Assembly: GCA_947495915.1 (NCBI GenBank)
Contig: CANMAW010000006.1
Span: 234,882 to 294,147, forward strand
Origin: Maribacter algarum (ex Lu et al. 2025) (nom. illeg.)
Lineage (GTDB): Bacteria; Bacteroidota; Bacteroidia; Flavobacteriales; Flavobacteriaceae
Direction: 5' to 3'
DNA length: 59,266 bases
The number at the start of each line of letters is the position of its first letter. Position 1 is the first letter of the stretch. A program made the position numbers and the translations under genes. Of this stretch, positions 35,225 through 44,646 are shown one piece after another. The notes beneath the pieces were generated by a model. That model had not been told where the DNA came from. It saw only the letters and a program-made list of their open reading frames with translations, and ran no database searches.

Positions 35225-36507
35225 TGAAAAAAATATACAAACCTAGTAAAGAAGATTGGAAAGCTTTATTAAAGCGACCAACCCAAACCGTAAGCGATAT
35301 TGAAAATGGGGTGGAAGCAATTTTTAATGAAGTACAATCTCATGGAGATGATACGCTTCGAAAATATACCGAGAAATTTGACAAAGTTATATTAGATCAG
35401 CTTGCAGTTTCGACAGAAGAAATACAAGCTGCTTCAAGTTTGGTTTCTAAAAACTTAAAAGAAGCTATTCAGCTAGCCAAATCTAATATCGAAAAATTTC
35501 ACCAAGCTCAAGCTACATCGAAAGTAGAAGTTGAAACAATGTCGGGCGTGCTATGTTGGCAAGAGAAAAGACCGATTCAGAAAGTAGGACTTTATATTCC
35601 AGGTGGAACGGCACCGCTATTTTCAACAATTTTGATGCTGGCAGTTCCGGCTACTATTGCGGGTTGTTCTGAAATAGTGTTATGTACACCCCCCGATGAG
35701 AATGCAGAAATTAATCCTGCAATTTTATATACAGCTGCGCTTTGCGGTATTAAGCAGATTTACAAAGTAGGTGGAATTCAAGCCATCGCCGCGATGACCT
35801 TTGGCACAGTAACCATACCTAAAGTTTATAAAATTTTTGGTCCTGGTAATCAGTATGTAACTGTAGCGAAGCAAATAGCAACAAAACATGGAGTGGCTAT
35901 CGATATGCCCGCAGGGCCCAGTGAATTGTTAGTTGTAGCTGACGATTCTGCTAATGCAAGTTTTGTTGCTTCAGATTTACTAAGCCAAGCAGAACACGGT
36001 ATTGACAGTCAAGTAATATTAGTTTCAACTTCAAAAGACTTTATGCTGTTAGTAGAAGATGAAGTGATGAAACAACTTCAAGATTTACCCCGCAAACAGA
36101 TAGCTCAAAAGGCCATTGAAAATAGCAAACTTATTTATGTTGAAAATGATCAAATTGCGATTGATTTGATCAATGAATATGGGCCAGAGCACTTCATAGT
36201 TTGCGTTGAAAATGAAGCGTTTTATTTAGAAAACACTTTGAATGCAGGTTCTGTTTTTGTTGGCAACTACACCCCTGAAAGTGCCGGCGATTATGCGTCA
36301 GGCACTAATCATACCTTGCCAACAAATGGTTATGCAAAGCAGTATAGCGGCGTTAACTTAGATGCCTTCATGAAAAGTATGACCTTTCAAAAAATAAACA
36401 AAGAAGGCATACAAAATATAGGAAAGGCCATTGAGCTTATGGCAGAAGCAGAAGGTTTGCAAGCTCATAAAAATGCGGTGAGTCTGAGGTTAAAAAGTTT
36501 GAAGTAA
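35224..36507 (+). CDS. hisD: Histidinol dehydrogenase
   Basis: This 427-residue zinc enzyme oxidises histidinol to histidine with two NAD in the last steps of the pathway. Family blocks in order are VGLYIPGGTAPLFSTILMLA near residue 120, KVGGIQAIAAMTFGT near 180, and KIFGPGNQYVTVAKQ near 202. The block AGPSELLVVADDSANASFVA lies near 227, followed by LLSQAEHGIDSQVILV holding zinc ligands, and later YGPEHFIVC and SGTNHTLPTNGYAKQYSGVN. Start is coupled to the preceding GNAT stop (TAATG). Length is normal. Confidence 0.97.
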   Translation: MKKIYKPSKEDWKALLKRPTQTVSDIENGVEAIFNEVQSHGDDTLRKYTEKFDKVILDQLAVSTEEIQAASSLVSKNLKEAIQLAKSNIEKFHQAQATSKVEVETMSGVLCWQEKRPIQKVGLYIPGGTAPLFSTILMLAVPATIAGCSEIVLCTPPDENAEINPAILYTAALCGIKQIYKVGGIQAIAAMTFGTVTIPKVYKIFGPGNQYVTVAKQIATKHGVAIDMPAGPSELLVVADDSANASFVASDLLSQAEHGIDSQVILVSTSKDFMLLVEDEVMKQLQDLPRKQIAQKAIENSKLIYVENDQIAIDLINEYGPEHFIVCVENEAFYLENTLNAGSVFVGNYTPESAGDYASGTNHTLPTNGYAKQYSGVNLDAFMKSMTFQKINKEGIQNIGKAIELMAEAEGLQAHKNAVSLRLKSLK

Positions 36508-36540
36508 CACCAGCCTATAAAAGGCAAATGATAGTATAGA

Positions 36541-37590
36541 ATGAGTTTTAATTTACAAAATAGCATTAGAGAAAACGTAAAAGCTTTGAAACCCTATTCA
36601 TCAGCTAGAGATGAGTATGTTTCCGATGGTTCAGAAATGATTTTTTTAGATGCTAATGAAAATCCGTTTGAGAATGGGGTAAACCGATATCCTGATCCAC
36701 AACAACGCAGTTTAAAAGCGGTACTTGCAGATCAAAAGGGTATTCATGCTGAAAACATCCTTTTAGGAAATGGAAGTGATGAAGTATTAGATTTGCTATT
36801 CCGTGCCTTTTGTGAGCCTCACGTTGATAAGGTTATTTCGTTACCGCCAACCTATGGCATGTATAAAGTATTGGCAGCAATTAATACCATTGAAAACAAA
36901 GAAATACAATTAACCAAAGCATTTCAACCCGATGTACAGAAGATTCTAGATGTGACAGATGATACCAGTAAAATACTCTTTCTTTGCTCACCTAACAATC
37001 CTACCGGAAATAGTTTTTCTGAGGAAAGCATCGTGGCTCTGCTAAAGAAATTTAGCGGGTTAGTGGTGATTGACGAAGCGTATATTGACTTTGCTGCAAA
37101 CGAAAGTTGGGTGGCCAGACTGCACGATTTTCCGAATTTAATTGTAACGCAAACGCTTTCTAAGGCGTACGGAATGGCGGGTATACGTCTAGGAATATGC
37201 ATGGCATCTAAAGAAATAATTGCAGTACTGAACAAAATTAAACCACCATATAATGTTAATGGTTTAACACAACTGAAAGCATTAGAGCGTGTATTGGCAA
37301 CCAAAACTGTAGCTGACGAAGTAAAGCACATTCTCTATGAAAGAGAGCAGCTCATAATTGAATTACGGCAGATATCGTTTATCGAAACTATTTACCCAAC
37401 TGACGCTAACTTTGTTTTAGTAAAAGTAGATGACGCTGATAAAAGGTACCAACAGCTTCTAAAAAAAGGAATTGTAATTCGAAATAGAAGCACCCAACCT
37501 TTATGTGAGAATACCTTGCGATTGACGATTGGTACAGCTTCCGAGAATGAAAAATTGATTAAGACTTTAAACGAAATAACAAATGAGTAA
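36541..37590 (+). CDS. hisC: Histidinol-phosphate aminotransferase
   Basis: This 349-residue PLP enzyme of fold type I transfers the amino group from glutamate to imidazole acetol phosphate. [17 protein letters not shown] at the start, [17 protein letters not shown] near 85, [12 protein letters not shown] near 149, and the Schiff-base lysine in [16 protein letters not shown] near 209 are visible. The C-terminal Arg block [15 protein letters not shown] binds the substrate phosphate or carboxylate. It lies 33 bases after hisD and overlaps hisB by 8 bases. Confidence 0.97.
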   Translation: MSFNLQNSIRENVKALKPYSSARDEYVSDGSEMIFLDANENPFENGVNRYPDPQQRSLKAVLADQKGIHAENILLGNGSDEVLDLLFRAFCEPHVDKVISLPPTYGMYKVLAAINTIENKEIQLTKAFQPDVQKILDVTDDTSKILFLCSPNNPTGNSFSEESIVALLKKFSGLVVIDEAYIDFAANESWVARLHDFPNLIVTQTLSKAYGMAGIRLGICMASKEIIAVLNKIKPPYNVNGLTQLKALERVLATKTVADEVKHILYEREQLIIELRQISFIETIYPTDANFVLVKVDDADKRYQQLLKKGIVIRNRSTQPLCENTLRLTIGTASENEKLIKTLNEITNE

Positions 37591-38722
37591 AAAGAAAGTC
37601 CTTTTTATTGATAGAGATGGTACGATTATTAAAGAAACCGTTGATGAGCAAATCGACGCTTTTGACAAAATGATCTTCTATCCTAAAGCATTTACCTATT
37701 TGAGTAAAATCGCGGCAGAACTTGATTTTGAGTTGGTAATGATTACCAACCAAGATGGGTTAGGTACCGATGTATTTCCAGAAGAATCATTTTGGCCTGT
37801 TCACAATTTTATCTTGAAATCATTTGAGAATGAAGGTGTTGTTTTTGATAAGGTCTTTTTAGATCGAACATTTCCACATGAAAATGCAAATACAAGAAAA
37901 CCAGGAACAGGACTGCTTACCGAATACTTTTCTGAGGATTATGATCTTGAAAATTCTTTTGTTATTGGTGACCGTTTAACTGATATTGAATTGGCGAAGA
38001 ATTTAGGAGCGAAAGGAATTTTCATTAATGATGAGACAAATTTAGGTACTGCCGAAATTACAGTGAAGCGCGATGAATTAGATGCTGTAATTGCTTTGGA
38101 AAGTAACGATTGGCAAAAAATTTATGAGTTTCTAAAACTAGATGCTCGAACTGCTGAAATTCATAGAAAAACGAATGAAACAGATATTCGCATTAAACTA
38201 AACCTAGATGGTACAGGTAAGAGTGATATAAAAACTGGATTGGCTTTTTTCGATCACATGCTTGATCAACTGGCACGTCATGGTCAAATGGATTTAACCA
38301 TTAATGTAGATGGCGATTTAGAAGTTGATGAGCACCATACTATCGAAGATACAGCAATTGCATTAGGCGAATTGTTTCATAAAGCACTAGGAAATAAATT
38401 GGGAATTGAGCGTTACGGTTTTTGTTTACCCATGGACGATTGTTTGGCACAAGTTGCTATTGATTTCGGTGGAAGAAATTGGCTCGTTTGGGATGCTGAT
38501 TTTAAACGAGAAAAAGTTGGTGACATGCCCACCGAAATGTTTTATCACTTTTTTAAATCGTTTACCGATGGTGCAAAAGCAAATTTGAATATTAAGGCCG
38601 AAGGAACAAATGAGCATCATAAAATTGAAGCCATTTTTAAAGCTTTTGCTAAATCGATAAAAATGTCAGTGAAGCGCGACCTTGAAAAAATGGTATTGCC
38701 AAGCACAAAAGGGGTATTATGA
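37583..38722 (+). CDS. hisB: Bifunctional histidinol-phosphatase / imidazoleglycerol-phosphate dehydratase
   Basis: This 379-residue fusion carries out two pathway steps. The N-terminal HAD phosphatase (about 1-165) has the DxD motif FIDRDGTII and GTGLLTEYF then [19 protein letters not shown]. The C-terminal dehydratase (about 190-379) has [29 protein letters not shown] and [17 protein letters not shown], the three manganese-binding His-rich blocks. This fusion is the E. coli-type arrangement and is common in Bacteroidota. Its start overlaps hisC by 8 bases and its stop overlaps hisH by 4. Confidence 0.97.
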   Translation: MSKKKVLFIDRDGTIIKETVDEQIDAFDKMIFYPKAFTYLSKIAAELDFELVMITNQDGLGTDVFPEESFWPVHNFILKSFENEGVVFDKVFLDRTFPHENANTRKPGTGLLTEYFSEDYDLENSFVIGDRLTDIELAKNLGAKGIFINDETNLGTAEITVKRDELDAVIALESNDWQKIYEFLKLDARTAEIHRKTNETDIRIKLNLDGTGKSDIKTGLAFFDHMLDQLARHGQMDLTINVDGDLEVDEHHTIEDTAIALGELFHKALGNKLGIERYGFCLPMDDCLAQVAIDFGGRNWLVWDADFKREKVGDMPTEMFYHFFKSFTDGAKANLNIKAEGTNEHHKIEAIFKAFAKSIKMSVKRDLEKMVLPSTKGVL

Positions 38723-39300
38723 AGATTGTAATTATAAACTATGGCGCGGGTAATATTCAAAGCATCAAATTTGCCATACGGCGATTAGGTTATGAAGCGG
38801 TTTTAAGTAACGATGTAGAAGAAATAAAATCTGCTGATAAAGTTATATTCCCAGGTGTTGGTGAAGCGAGTAGTGCCATGTCAAAACTTAAAGATAGTAC
38901 GTTAGACACACTTATTCCTAAATTGAAACAACCTGTTTTAGGTATTTGTTTGGGCATGCAATTAATGTGTAATTCTTCGGAAGAGGGCGATACCAAAGGC
39001 TTGGGTATCTTTGATGTTGATGTGGTTAAGTTTTCGAATCAAGTAAAAGTGCCACAGATTGGCTGGAATCAGATTACAGATTTGCGCGCTGGCTTATTTA
39101 AAAACATCGGTGAGAAAGAGTACATCTATTTGGTGCATAGTTTTTATGCGCCAATTTGTACTGCTACTATTGCTACTGCTACTTATGAAATGAAATTTAG
39201 TGCAGCCCTACAAAAAAATAACTTTTACGGCACTCAGTTTCACCCTGAAAAAAGTAGTTCGGTTGGTGAGCAATTGCTGAAAAATTTCTTGACTTTATAA
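38719..39300 (+). CDS. hisH: Imidazole glycerol phosphate synthase, glutaminase subunit
   Basis: This 193-residue class I glutamine amidotransferase supplies ammonia to HisF. The nucleophile is Cys77 in GICLGMQ, and the dyad is His175 and Glu177 in QFHPEKSS. Oxyanion and inter-domain elements such as [10 protein letters not shown] near the start are intact. It overlaps hisB by 4 bases and the next GNAT gene by one (TAATG). Its partner hisF lies three genes downstream. Confidence 0.97.
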   Translation: MKIVIINYGAGNIQSIKFAIRRLGYEAVLSNDVEEIKSADKVIFPGVGEASSAMSKLKDSTLDTLIPKLKQPVLGICLGMQLMCNSSEEGDTKGLGIFDVDVVKFSNQVKVPQIGWNQITDLRAGLFKNIGEKEYIYLVHSFYAPICTATIATATYEMKFSAALQKNNFYGTQFHPEKSSSVGEQLLKNFLTL

Positions 39301-39719
39301 TGAAAAATCAGTTCAAACTTTCAACAGATAAGCAATTGATTGATATCGATTTTGTTCATTTCAATATTGAAAAATCATATTGGGGTATGGGGCGTACGAA
39401 AGAGCAAACTGTAAAAACCCTTGAAAATTCCCTTTGTTTTGGAATGTATAATAACCATGAGCAGATCGGGTTTGCGCGAGTAGTAACAGACTATATTTTC
39501 TTCGGATATTTTATGGATGTCATCATTGCAGAAAACTATCAAGGTCAGGGCCTGGGAAAAAAATTGGTAACGTATATGTTAGAACACGAGGTTATCAAAA
39601 ATTTGCAAACTCTTGCTTTAAAAACTAAGGATGCGCATGAATTTTATGAGAAATATGAGTTCAAAAAAATAGGTGATTCAGCTTTGTGGATGTCTATTGA
39701 TAAACAAAAATTAAATTAA
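39300..39719 (+). CDS. Second GNAT-family acetyltransferase within the his operon
   Basis: This 139-residue GNAT protein has the acetyl-CoA loop [18 protein letters not shown] (Q-x-x-G-x-G/A form, around residues 79-96) and an adjacent block [16 protein letters not shown]. Its start overlaps the hisH stop (TAATG) and hisA follows after 4 bases, so it is embedded in the operon. It is not closely similar by eye to the first GNAT gene in the operon. Substrate unknown. Confidence 0.85.
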   Translation: MKNQFKLSTDKQLIDIDFVHFNIEKSYWGMGRTKEQTVKTLENSLCFGMYNNHEQIGFARVVTDYIFFGYFMDVIIAENYQGQGLGKKLVTYMLEHEVIKNLQTLALKTKDAHEFYEKYEFKKIGDSALWMSIDKQKLN

Positions 39720-39723
39720 ACGT

Positions 39724-40452
39724 ATGAGAATCATACCTGCAATTGACCTCATTGATGGTCAATGTGTTCGACTTTCTAAAGGCGATTACAATACCAAGAA
39801 AGTGTATAATCAAAATCCTTTGGAGGTTGCCAAAGCTTTTGAAGCACATGGAATTGAACATTTGCATTTAGTAGATTTAGATGGCGCCAAATCAAAGCAC
39901 ATTGTAAATCACAAGGTGTTGTATGATATAGCCAATCAAACTACATTAAAAATTGATTTTGGTGGTGGGTTGAAATCTAATGAAGATTTACGTATTGCCT
40001 TTGAAAATGGTGCGCAACAAATTACTGGAGGAAGTATAGCTGTTAAAGATGCAGAAACATTTACCAATTGGTTAAATATATATGGTGCCGATAAGATCAT
40101 ACTCGGCGCTGATGCCTTAGATGAAAAAGTGGCGGTTTCAGGTTGGCAAGAAGAATCAAAAGAAGAATTGCTTCCCTTTATAAAGACGTATCATGAAAAT
40201 GGTATTGCATACGTTATTTGTACAGACATCAGTAAAGACGGCATGTTACAGGGACCTTCATTTGCATTGTACGAAAAAATACTAAAGCAAACCCCTGAAT
40301 TAAAACTTATCGCTTCTGGTGGCATATCTAAATTTGATGAGCTGCCGCAGTTGGCAGAAATGGGTTGTGAGGGTACCATTATTGGAAAGGCGATTTATGA
40401 AAATAAAATTTCACTAAAGCAATTAGAAAATTATATTGTATCCAATGGATAA
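39724..40452 (+). CDS. hisA: ProFAR isomerase
   Basis: This 242-residue TIM barrel opens the ribose of 5'-ProFAR in the fourth pathway step by an Amadori rearrangement. The catalytic Asp8 is in [14 protein letters not shown], and the second acid lies in [10 protein letters not shown] near residue 128. Phosphate-binding turns include FGGGLKS and [11 protein letters not shown]. It is a half-barrel duplication like HisF. It overlaps the following DinB gene by 8 bases. Confidence 0.96.
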   Translation: MRIIPAIDLIDGQCVRLSKGDYNTKKVYNQNPLEVAKAFEAHGIEHLHLVDLDGAKSKHIVNHKVLYDIANQTTLKIDFGGGLKSNEDLRIAFENGAQQITGGSIAVKDAETFTNWLNIYGADKIILGADALDEKVAVSGWQEESKEELLPFIKTYHENGIAYVICTDISKDGMLQGPSFALYEKILKQTPELKLIASGGISKFDELPQLAEMGCEGTIIGKAIYENKISLKQLENYIVSNG

Positions 40453-40963
40453 TGAAAAATTACTTGTTGAAGAACTAGTGAAAAATGCCCTTTTTAGAAT
40501 GGATGAGAGCACTCGAATGATACGAAAAAGTTTGTTGGAAATTTCTGAGGAAGAGGTGTGGTTAAAGCCGAATGAGTCTTTAAATAGTATTGCGAATTTA
40601 CTACTTCACCTTAAAGGAAATATTACACAATACATACTATCTTCTTTAGGAGAAAAGGAAGACGAACGCGATAGAGATTCTGAGTTTAATCATCGTGGCG
40701 GAAAAACAAAATCTGAACTTTTTGAGACACTTGAAAACACTGTAGATGAAGCCAAACGTGTAATATTTGATGCGAGCGTTGATGATCTAATTAAAATAAG
40801 ATCAGTACAAGGCTTTTCATTTTCAGGTGTTGGTGTAGTACTTCACGCAGTTGAACATTATTCGTACCATACTGGGCAGATTGCTTTTTGGGTAAAACAA
40901 TTGAAAAATACTGATCTTGGTTTTTATGACAGTATCGACTTAAATATTAAAAATAAAAAATAG
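40445..40963 (+). CDS. DinB-family protein within the his operon
   Basis: This 172-residue protein is a DinB/DUF1572-like four-helix bundle. The first metal-ligand helix is [20 protein letters not shown] and the C-terminal ligands are in [20 protein letters not shown] (H-x-x-x-H). The ATG at 40445 overlaps hisA by 8 bases; a TTG three codons upstream is also open but less likely. Its TAG stop shares a base with the hisF GTG. It does not belong to the histidine pathway by known biochemistry; a thiol-transferase or metal-dependent role is possible. Confidence 0.8.
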   Translation: MDNEKLLVEELVKNALFRMDESTRMIRKSLLEISEEEVWLKPNESLNSIANLLLHLKGNITQYILSSLGEKEDERDRDSEFNHRGGKTKSELFETLENTVDEAKRVIFDASVDDLIKIRSVQGFSFSGVGVVLHAVEHYSYHTGQIAFWVKQLKNTDLGFYDSIDLNIKNKK

Positions 40964-41718
40964 TGCTTTCAAAACGAATTATTCCTTGTTTAGATATTAA
41001 AGATGGCCGAACGGTAAAGGGGGTTAACTTTGTAGACTTAAGAGACGCTGGTGATCCTGTAGAACTTGCTGAATTATATAGTCAAGCAGGTGCTGATGAA
41101 CTGGTTTTTCTAGATATTTCAGCTACAGAGCAAAAACGAAAAACATTAGCCGATTTGGTATATCACGTTGCAGAGAAAGTGAATATTCCGTTTACAGTGG
41201 GTGGCGGAATTTCTTCTGTCGAAGATGTCGATTTGTTGTTGCAAAATGGAGCGGATAAAGTATCGATTAATTCCTCTGCAGTAAAGAATCCGCAACTTAT
41301 AAATGACTTGGTTGCAAAATTTGGCTCTCAATGTATTGTAGTTGCTATTGATGCGAAACAGATTGATGGAGAATGGATTGTACATTTGGTAGGAGGAAAA
41401 GTACCGACAGAACTACGATTGTTTGACTGGGCAAAAGAAGTGGAACAACGAGGTGCAGGTGAAATACTATTTACCTCAATGGATAATGATGGAACAAAAG
41501 ACGGATTTGCAAATTCTGCCCTGGCAAGATTGTCAGTCGAATTAAATATTCCTATTATTGCCTCTGGTGGTGCTGGCAATATGCAACACTTCATAGATAC
41601 CTTTATAGAAGGAAAAGCAGACGCCGCCTTGGCTGCAAGTGTTTTTCATTTTAAAGAAATCGAAATAGTAGAGTTAAAAAAAGAATTAAAAAACAACGGT
41701 ATACCCGTACGTATCTAA
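40963..41718 (+). CDS. hisF: Imidazole glycerol phosphate synthase, cyclase subunit
   Basis: This 251-residue TIM barrel takes ammonia from HisH and closes the imidazole ring, also releasing AICAR. Catalytic Asp11 is in [18 protein letters not shown] and Asp130 in [13 protein letters not shown]. The phosphate loops [11 protein letters not shown] and [11 protein letters not shown] are intact. It starts with GTG overlapping the DinB stop. Length is standard. Confidence 0.97.
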   Translation: MLSKRIIPCLDIKDGRTVKGVNFVDLRDAGDPVELAELYSQAGADELVFLDISATEQKRKTLADLVYHVAEKVNIPFTVGGGISSVEDVDLLLQNGADKVSINSSAVKNPQLINDLVAKFGSQCIVVAIDAKQIDGEWIVHLVGGKVPTELRLFDWAKEVEQRGAGEILFTSMDNDGTKDGFANSALARLSVELNIPIIASGGAGNMQHFIDTFIEGKADAALAASVFHFKEIEIVELKKELKNNGIPVRI

Positions 41719-41733
41719 ATTAAAGACCAACTA

Positions 41734-42315
41734 TTGATACGAGCAACAAAGAATGATAAAAAATTAGTAGTAGCTATCTTAATAGAGGCTTTTGAGCCTT
41801 TAAAAGAAGATAACTCTATTAATCTTGTAGTAAAACAAGATTCTAAACGTGTAGAACGCATGCAGATATTGATGGAATATTTATTTGATAAAGCCATGCG
41901 TACAGGTGAAATATTCTTGTCTGATAATCGGGCAAGTTGTTTATTAATCACATATGCACAACGTGATACCTTTAGTTTTGCAAAGCTATTCTCGACCTTA
42001 CGCTTGGCTACACGCTGTATAGGCATTGAAAGAGTTGGCAAAATTTTACAAAGACAGAAAATTGTACAACGCAATTATCCAGAGGGCAATTATATTAGAC
42101 CAATGATATTTGCAGTTAAAAATGAGTATAAAGGAACGGTGACGGCAGCCAAACTAATTATGCAGGTGTTTAAAGATTTTAAAGATAATGAGCTGCCTGT
42201 TATTGTAGATACAGCATCTGAAGATCATGTTCGCTTATATCAAAAATTTGGTTTAAAGATTTTCAATAAAGAAAAAGAATTGGGCTTCCCCATTTATCTT
42301 TTGAGAATGAATTAG
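41734..42315 (+). CDS. Third acetyltransferase-like (GNAT fold) protein within the his operon
   Basis: This 193-residue protein resembles a GNAT fold but is diverged: the acetyl-CoA loop region around NEYKGTVTAAKLIMQVFKDF lacks the usual R/Q-x-x-G-x-G/A pattern, while the C-terminal YQKFGLKIFNKEKELGFP fits the last GNAT helix and strand. Cofactor use is therefore uncertain. It begins with TTG, 15 bases after hisF, and hisIE follows 5 bases later. The earliest ATG inside is after residue 40, so TTG is the better start. Function unknown. Confidence 0.7.
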   Translation: MIRATKNDKKLVVAILIEAFEPLKEDNSINLVVKQDSKRVERMQILMEYLFDKAMRTGEIFLSDNRASCLLITYAQRDTFSFAKLFSTLRLATRCIGIERVGKILQRQKIVQRNYPEGNYIRPMIFAVKNEYKGTVTAAKLIMQVFKDFKDNELPVIVDTASEDHVRLYQKFGLKIFNKEKELGFPIYLLRMN

Positions 42316-42320
42316 AAAAA

Positions 42321-42920
42321 ATGACAATAGACTTTAAAAAAAATTCAGACGGATTAGTACCTGCGATAGTTCAAGATGCAAGCACCAAAAATGTTTTGAT
42401 GCTGGGTTATATGAATGAAGAGGCTTTTCAAAAAACACAAGAAACTAAAAAAGTAACTTTCTATAGTCGCTCAAAAAAAAGATTGTGGACGAAAGGTGAG
42501 GAGAGTGGCAATTTCTTAAATCTTGTCGAAATCAAGAATGACTGTGATAAAGATTCTTTATTGATTATGGTAAATCCAGTCGGGCCTACTTGCCACACCG
42601 GAAGTGACACCTGTTGGAATGAAAATAATGAACCTAATTTCGGATTCTTTTCGCAATTAGAACAAGTGATAAACCAACGAAGAACTGCAGCAGATGGCAG
42701 CTCTTCGTATGTGGCTTCATTGTTCGAAAAGGGAATCAATAAGATTGCTCAAAAAGTCGGTGAGGAAGCGGTTGAAACGGTTATTGAAGCTAAAGATGAT
42801 AACGACGATCTCTTCTTATACGAGAGCGCAGATTTATTGTTTCACTACCTTATATTGCTTCAAGCTAAAGGCTTCACCTTAAAAGATATTGAGTCCGAAT
42901 TGCGAAAACGTCATAAGTAA
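42321..42920 (+). CDS. hisIE: Bifunctional phosphoribosyl-AMP cyclohydrolase / phosphoribosyl-ATP pyrophosphatase
   Basis: This 199-residue fusion does steps 2 and 3 of the pathway. The HisI half (1-~110) has GYMNEEAFQKTQ, YSRSKKRLWTKGEESGN and the zinc ligands in DCDKDSLLIMV and CHTGSDTCW. The HisE half (~110-199) is the MazG-like helical bundle with KVGEEAVETVIEAKDDND. It is the last gene of the operon and converges with the GIN-domain gene with 2 bases between stops. No clear terminator is seen after it. Confidence 0.97.
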   Translation: MTIDFKKNSDGLVPAIVQDASTKNVLMLGYMNEEAFQKTQETKKVTFYSRSKKRLWTKGEESGNFLNLVEIKNDCDKDSLLIMVNPVGPTCHTGSDTCWNENNEPNFGFFSQLEQVINQRRTAADGSSSYVASLFEKGINKIAQKVGEEAVETVIEAKDDNDDLFLYESADLLFHYLILLQAKGFTLKDIESELRKRHK

Positions 42921-42922
42921 GC

Positions 42923-43660
42923 TTAGTTTCGATTCTTAAGTTCTGAAGCGCCACTAAGTTCTTTTCGAGTAATTACGGCATCACCTTTGAAACTTAAAAC
43001 ACTAGCACCTCTGGCCTCAATGTCAATAGATTCAGTAACTGACATAGCTGCTTCACTAGCATCTGTCATATCAATATCTAAACGGGCAACGGTCAAATCA
43101 TAATCTCGAAAGTCACTGCTACCCGATAAATTTGCATCTAAGATCGTTGCGCTGCCAAATAGATCGAGTTCAGAAGCACCACGTAGATCGAATCGTAAAT
43201 GATTAGCGTTTACTTCGCCATAAAGTTCAGAAGCACCTGTAAGTTCAATTCTGCCATCATTTACAATCCATTCATTCTCAAAGGTTATATTAGAAGCACC
43301 TTTAGCCTCAAACTTGTGAATATTGTTCGTTGTGATGTATGCTTTTAAAGTAGCATTACCTTTTACACTAGTGAAATTTTTAAGTTTAATAGTTAATGCA
43401 TTATCTTCTCGTTGTACTAAAATACGATCATGAAGATTATCATTAGCTTCAATTATTATAGATTCTTCGGTATCAGAAAAGGTGATGTATGCATCAAAAG
43501 CATTTGATATTTTAATTTCGGAATAAGCAGGTATAGCATATTCTAAAGAAGTAATTTCTTTATCAACCCTAATGTGGTCATAGTCACACGAGAAAAGGGT
43601 TAATAGCATAAAAATACATACGATGGCTAATGATTTCGATTTTATTTTGATTGATTGCAT
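42923..43660 (-). CDS. GIN-domain (DUF2807) surface lipoprotein
   Basis: This 245-residue protein has a lipoprotein signal ending LTLFSC and a right-handed beta-helix-type GIN domain (DUF2807). The repeats are plain to see: GASNITF, GASELYG, GASELDLFG, GSSDFRDY, DASEAAM, GASVLSF, GASELKN, each one turn of the helix. Such proteins are common on the surface of Bacteroidota and are thought to bind envelope components or act as adhesion or sensing elements. An AATCAATCAAA sequence directly precedes the ATG. It is the last gene of a possible sigma-factor-linked cluster. Confidence 0.88.
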   Translation of the reverse strand: MQSIKIKSKSLAIVCIFMLLTLFSCDYDHIRVDKEITSLEYAIPAYSEIKISNAFDAYITFSDTEESIIIEANDNLHDRILVQREDNALTIKLKNFTSVKGNATLKAYITTNNIHKFEAKGASNITFENEWIVNDGRIELTGASELYGEVNANHLRFDLRGASELDLFGSATILDANLSGSSDFRDYDLTVARLDIDMTDASEAAMSVTESIDIEARGASVLSFKGDAVITRKELSGASELKNRN

Positions 43661-43695
43661 TTTGATTGATTTTAAATGATTGATGAATTAAATTA

Positions 43696-43896
43696 TTATT
43701 GTTCGCTTGAACCTAACGGAGGTGGATATATTGCAATGGGTTGCCAAGAGAAATCGGTTGGAAACCATTCCATAGCTGTATCACCTGAGTTTTTCGGCGA
43801 ATTATTGTTTTTAATAAAAACCTGTTGATTTTTATTAAAAACATATCGTGTTTGAATTTTTTGATGTGCTGGTTTAAAAACTTTTGATAGTTCCAT
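43696..43896 (-). CDS. Small protein (66 residues) in the sigma-factor cluster
   Basis: This small open frame encodes a soluble, basic-to-neutral protein with EWFPTDFSWQPIAIYPPPLG at its C-terminal end. It begins 1 base after the stop of the beta-barrel gene and ends 35 bases before the GIN gene, and both neighbours are on the same strand, so spacing supports a real gene. No motif, signal peptide or helix is recognised. It could also be a chance frame; a conserved homolog next to the same genes in other genomes would decide. Confidence 0.5.
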   Translation of the reverse strand: MELSKVFKPAHQKIQTRYVFNKNQQVFIKNNNSPKNSGDTAMEWFPTDFSWQPIAIYPPPLGSSEQ

Positions 43897-43897
43897 C

Positions 43898-44566
43898 TTA
43901 CAAATTCTTTTTATACCTATTACGCCCCATATTAAAGACGCCTACTTTTATTCCTATTCCTGCGGAAAAACCATTGATACGATTTACGGGACTTTCAAAG
44001 AGGTCTATCTTGTTTGAAAAACGATATTTAACCCCAGCTTCTAACTGTAAATAGCGATTGATATTAAATAGCGCACTTATACCAGGTTCTAATACAAAAA
44101 GTAAAGCAACATCGTCTTCTGTAAAATTTATATCTTCATCGCGGTCTATAGTATCTTTATTTACATACCCTACTGCACCACCTCCTATAAGAATTGGAAA
44201 GGCAAGGTTTACCGCTGATTTACTAAAAAATATAGGCTCTAAATGTAAACCACCATAACCTCCGATTAGATCTTCGTTAAATCCATTTTGGCTATTGAAA
44301 GCATTTTGTTCTGAATAGAGAAAGTTTCCTGCAAATCCCACTTCAAATTTTTGATTTGCGACATAAGCAACTTTAATCCCTCCCATGTAAGAGTCTTTGT
44401 CATTAATTTCGCCAAGTGCAAAATTTAAACCAAGGTAAACGCCATGTACTACGTTGTTTCGGTCATTAAATACTAAGTATTCATCATCATCTTCTTGCGC
44501 ATGACTAAATACGCTGATGCATACTAGCAGCAGTGCTGTAAAAAAATTTTGATTGTTCATATTCAT
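43898..44566 (-). CDS. Outer-membrane beta-barrel protein
   Basis: This 222-residue protein has a signal peptide (ending VFSHAQ) and about eight to ten amphipathic strands such as VVHGVYLGLNFALGEI and QLEAGVKYRFSNKID, as in small porin-like or OmpA-barrel proteins of Bacteroidota. The mature protein starts with an acidic stretch (EDDDEYLVFND). It lies in the sigma-factor cluster, 80 bases after the DUF4097-like gene and 1 base before the 66-residue gene. AATCAATCAAA lies 4 bases before its ATG. No ligand can be assigned. Confidence 0.8.
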   Translation of the reverse strand: MNMNNQNFFTALLLVCISVFSHAQEDDDEYLVFNDRNNVVHGVYLGLNFALGEINDKDSYMGGIKVAYVANQKFEVGFAGNFLYSEQNAFNSQNGFNEDLIGGYGGLHLEPIFFSKSAVNLAFPILIGGGAVGYVNKDTIDRDEDINFTEDDVALLFVLEPGISALFNINRYLQLEAGVKYRFSNKIDLFESPVNRINGFSAGIGIKVGVFNMGRNRYKKNL

Positions 44567-44646
44567 ATAATTTGATTGATTTAAATAGTAGACTAAAATC
44601 CTTTTGAAATGTTACATCTCTTAATTTTTTTTTAAAATTAAACGGA

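Noticed and set aside
41715-42074. Open frame of 119 residues on the minus strand opposite the third GNAT-type gene
   Set aside because: It runs against an operon gene with good start and stop spacing; no motif supports it.
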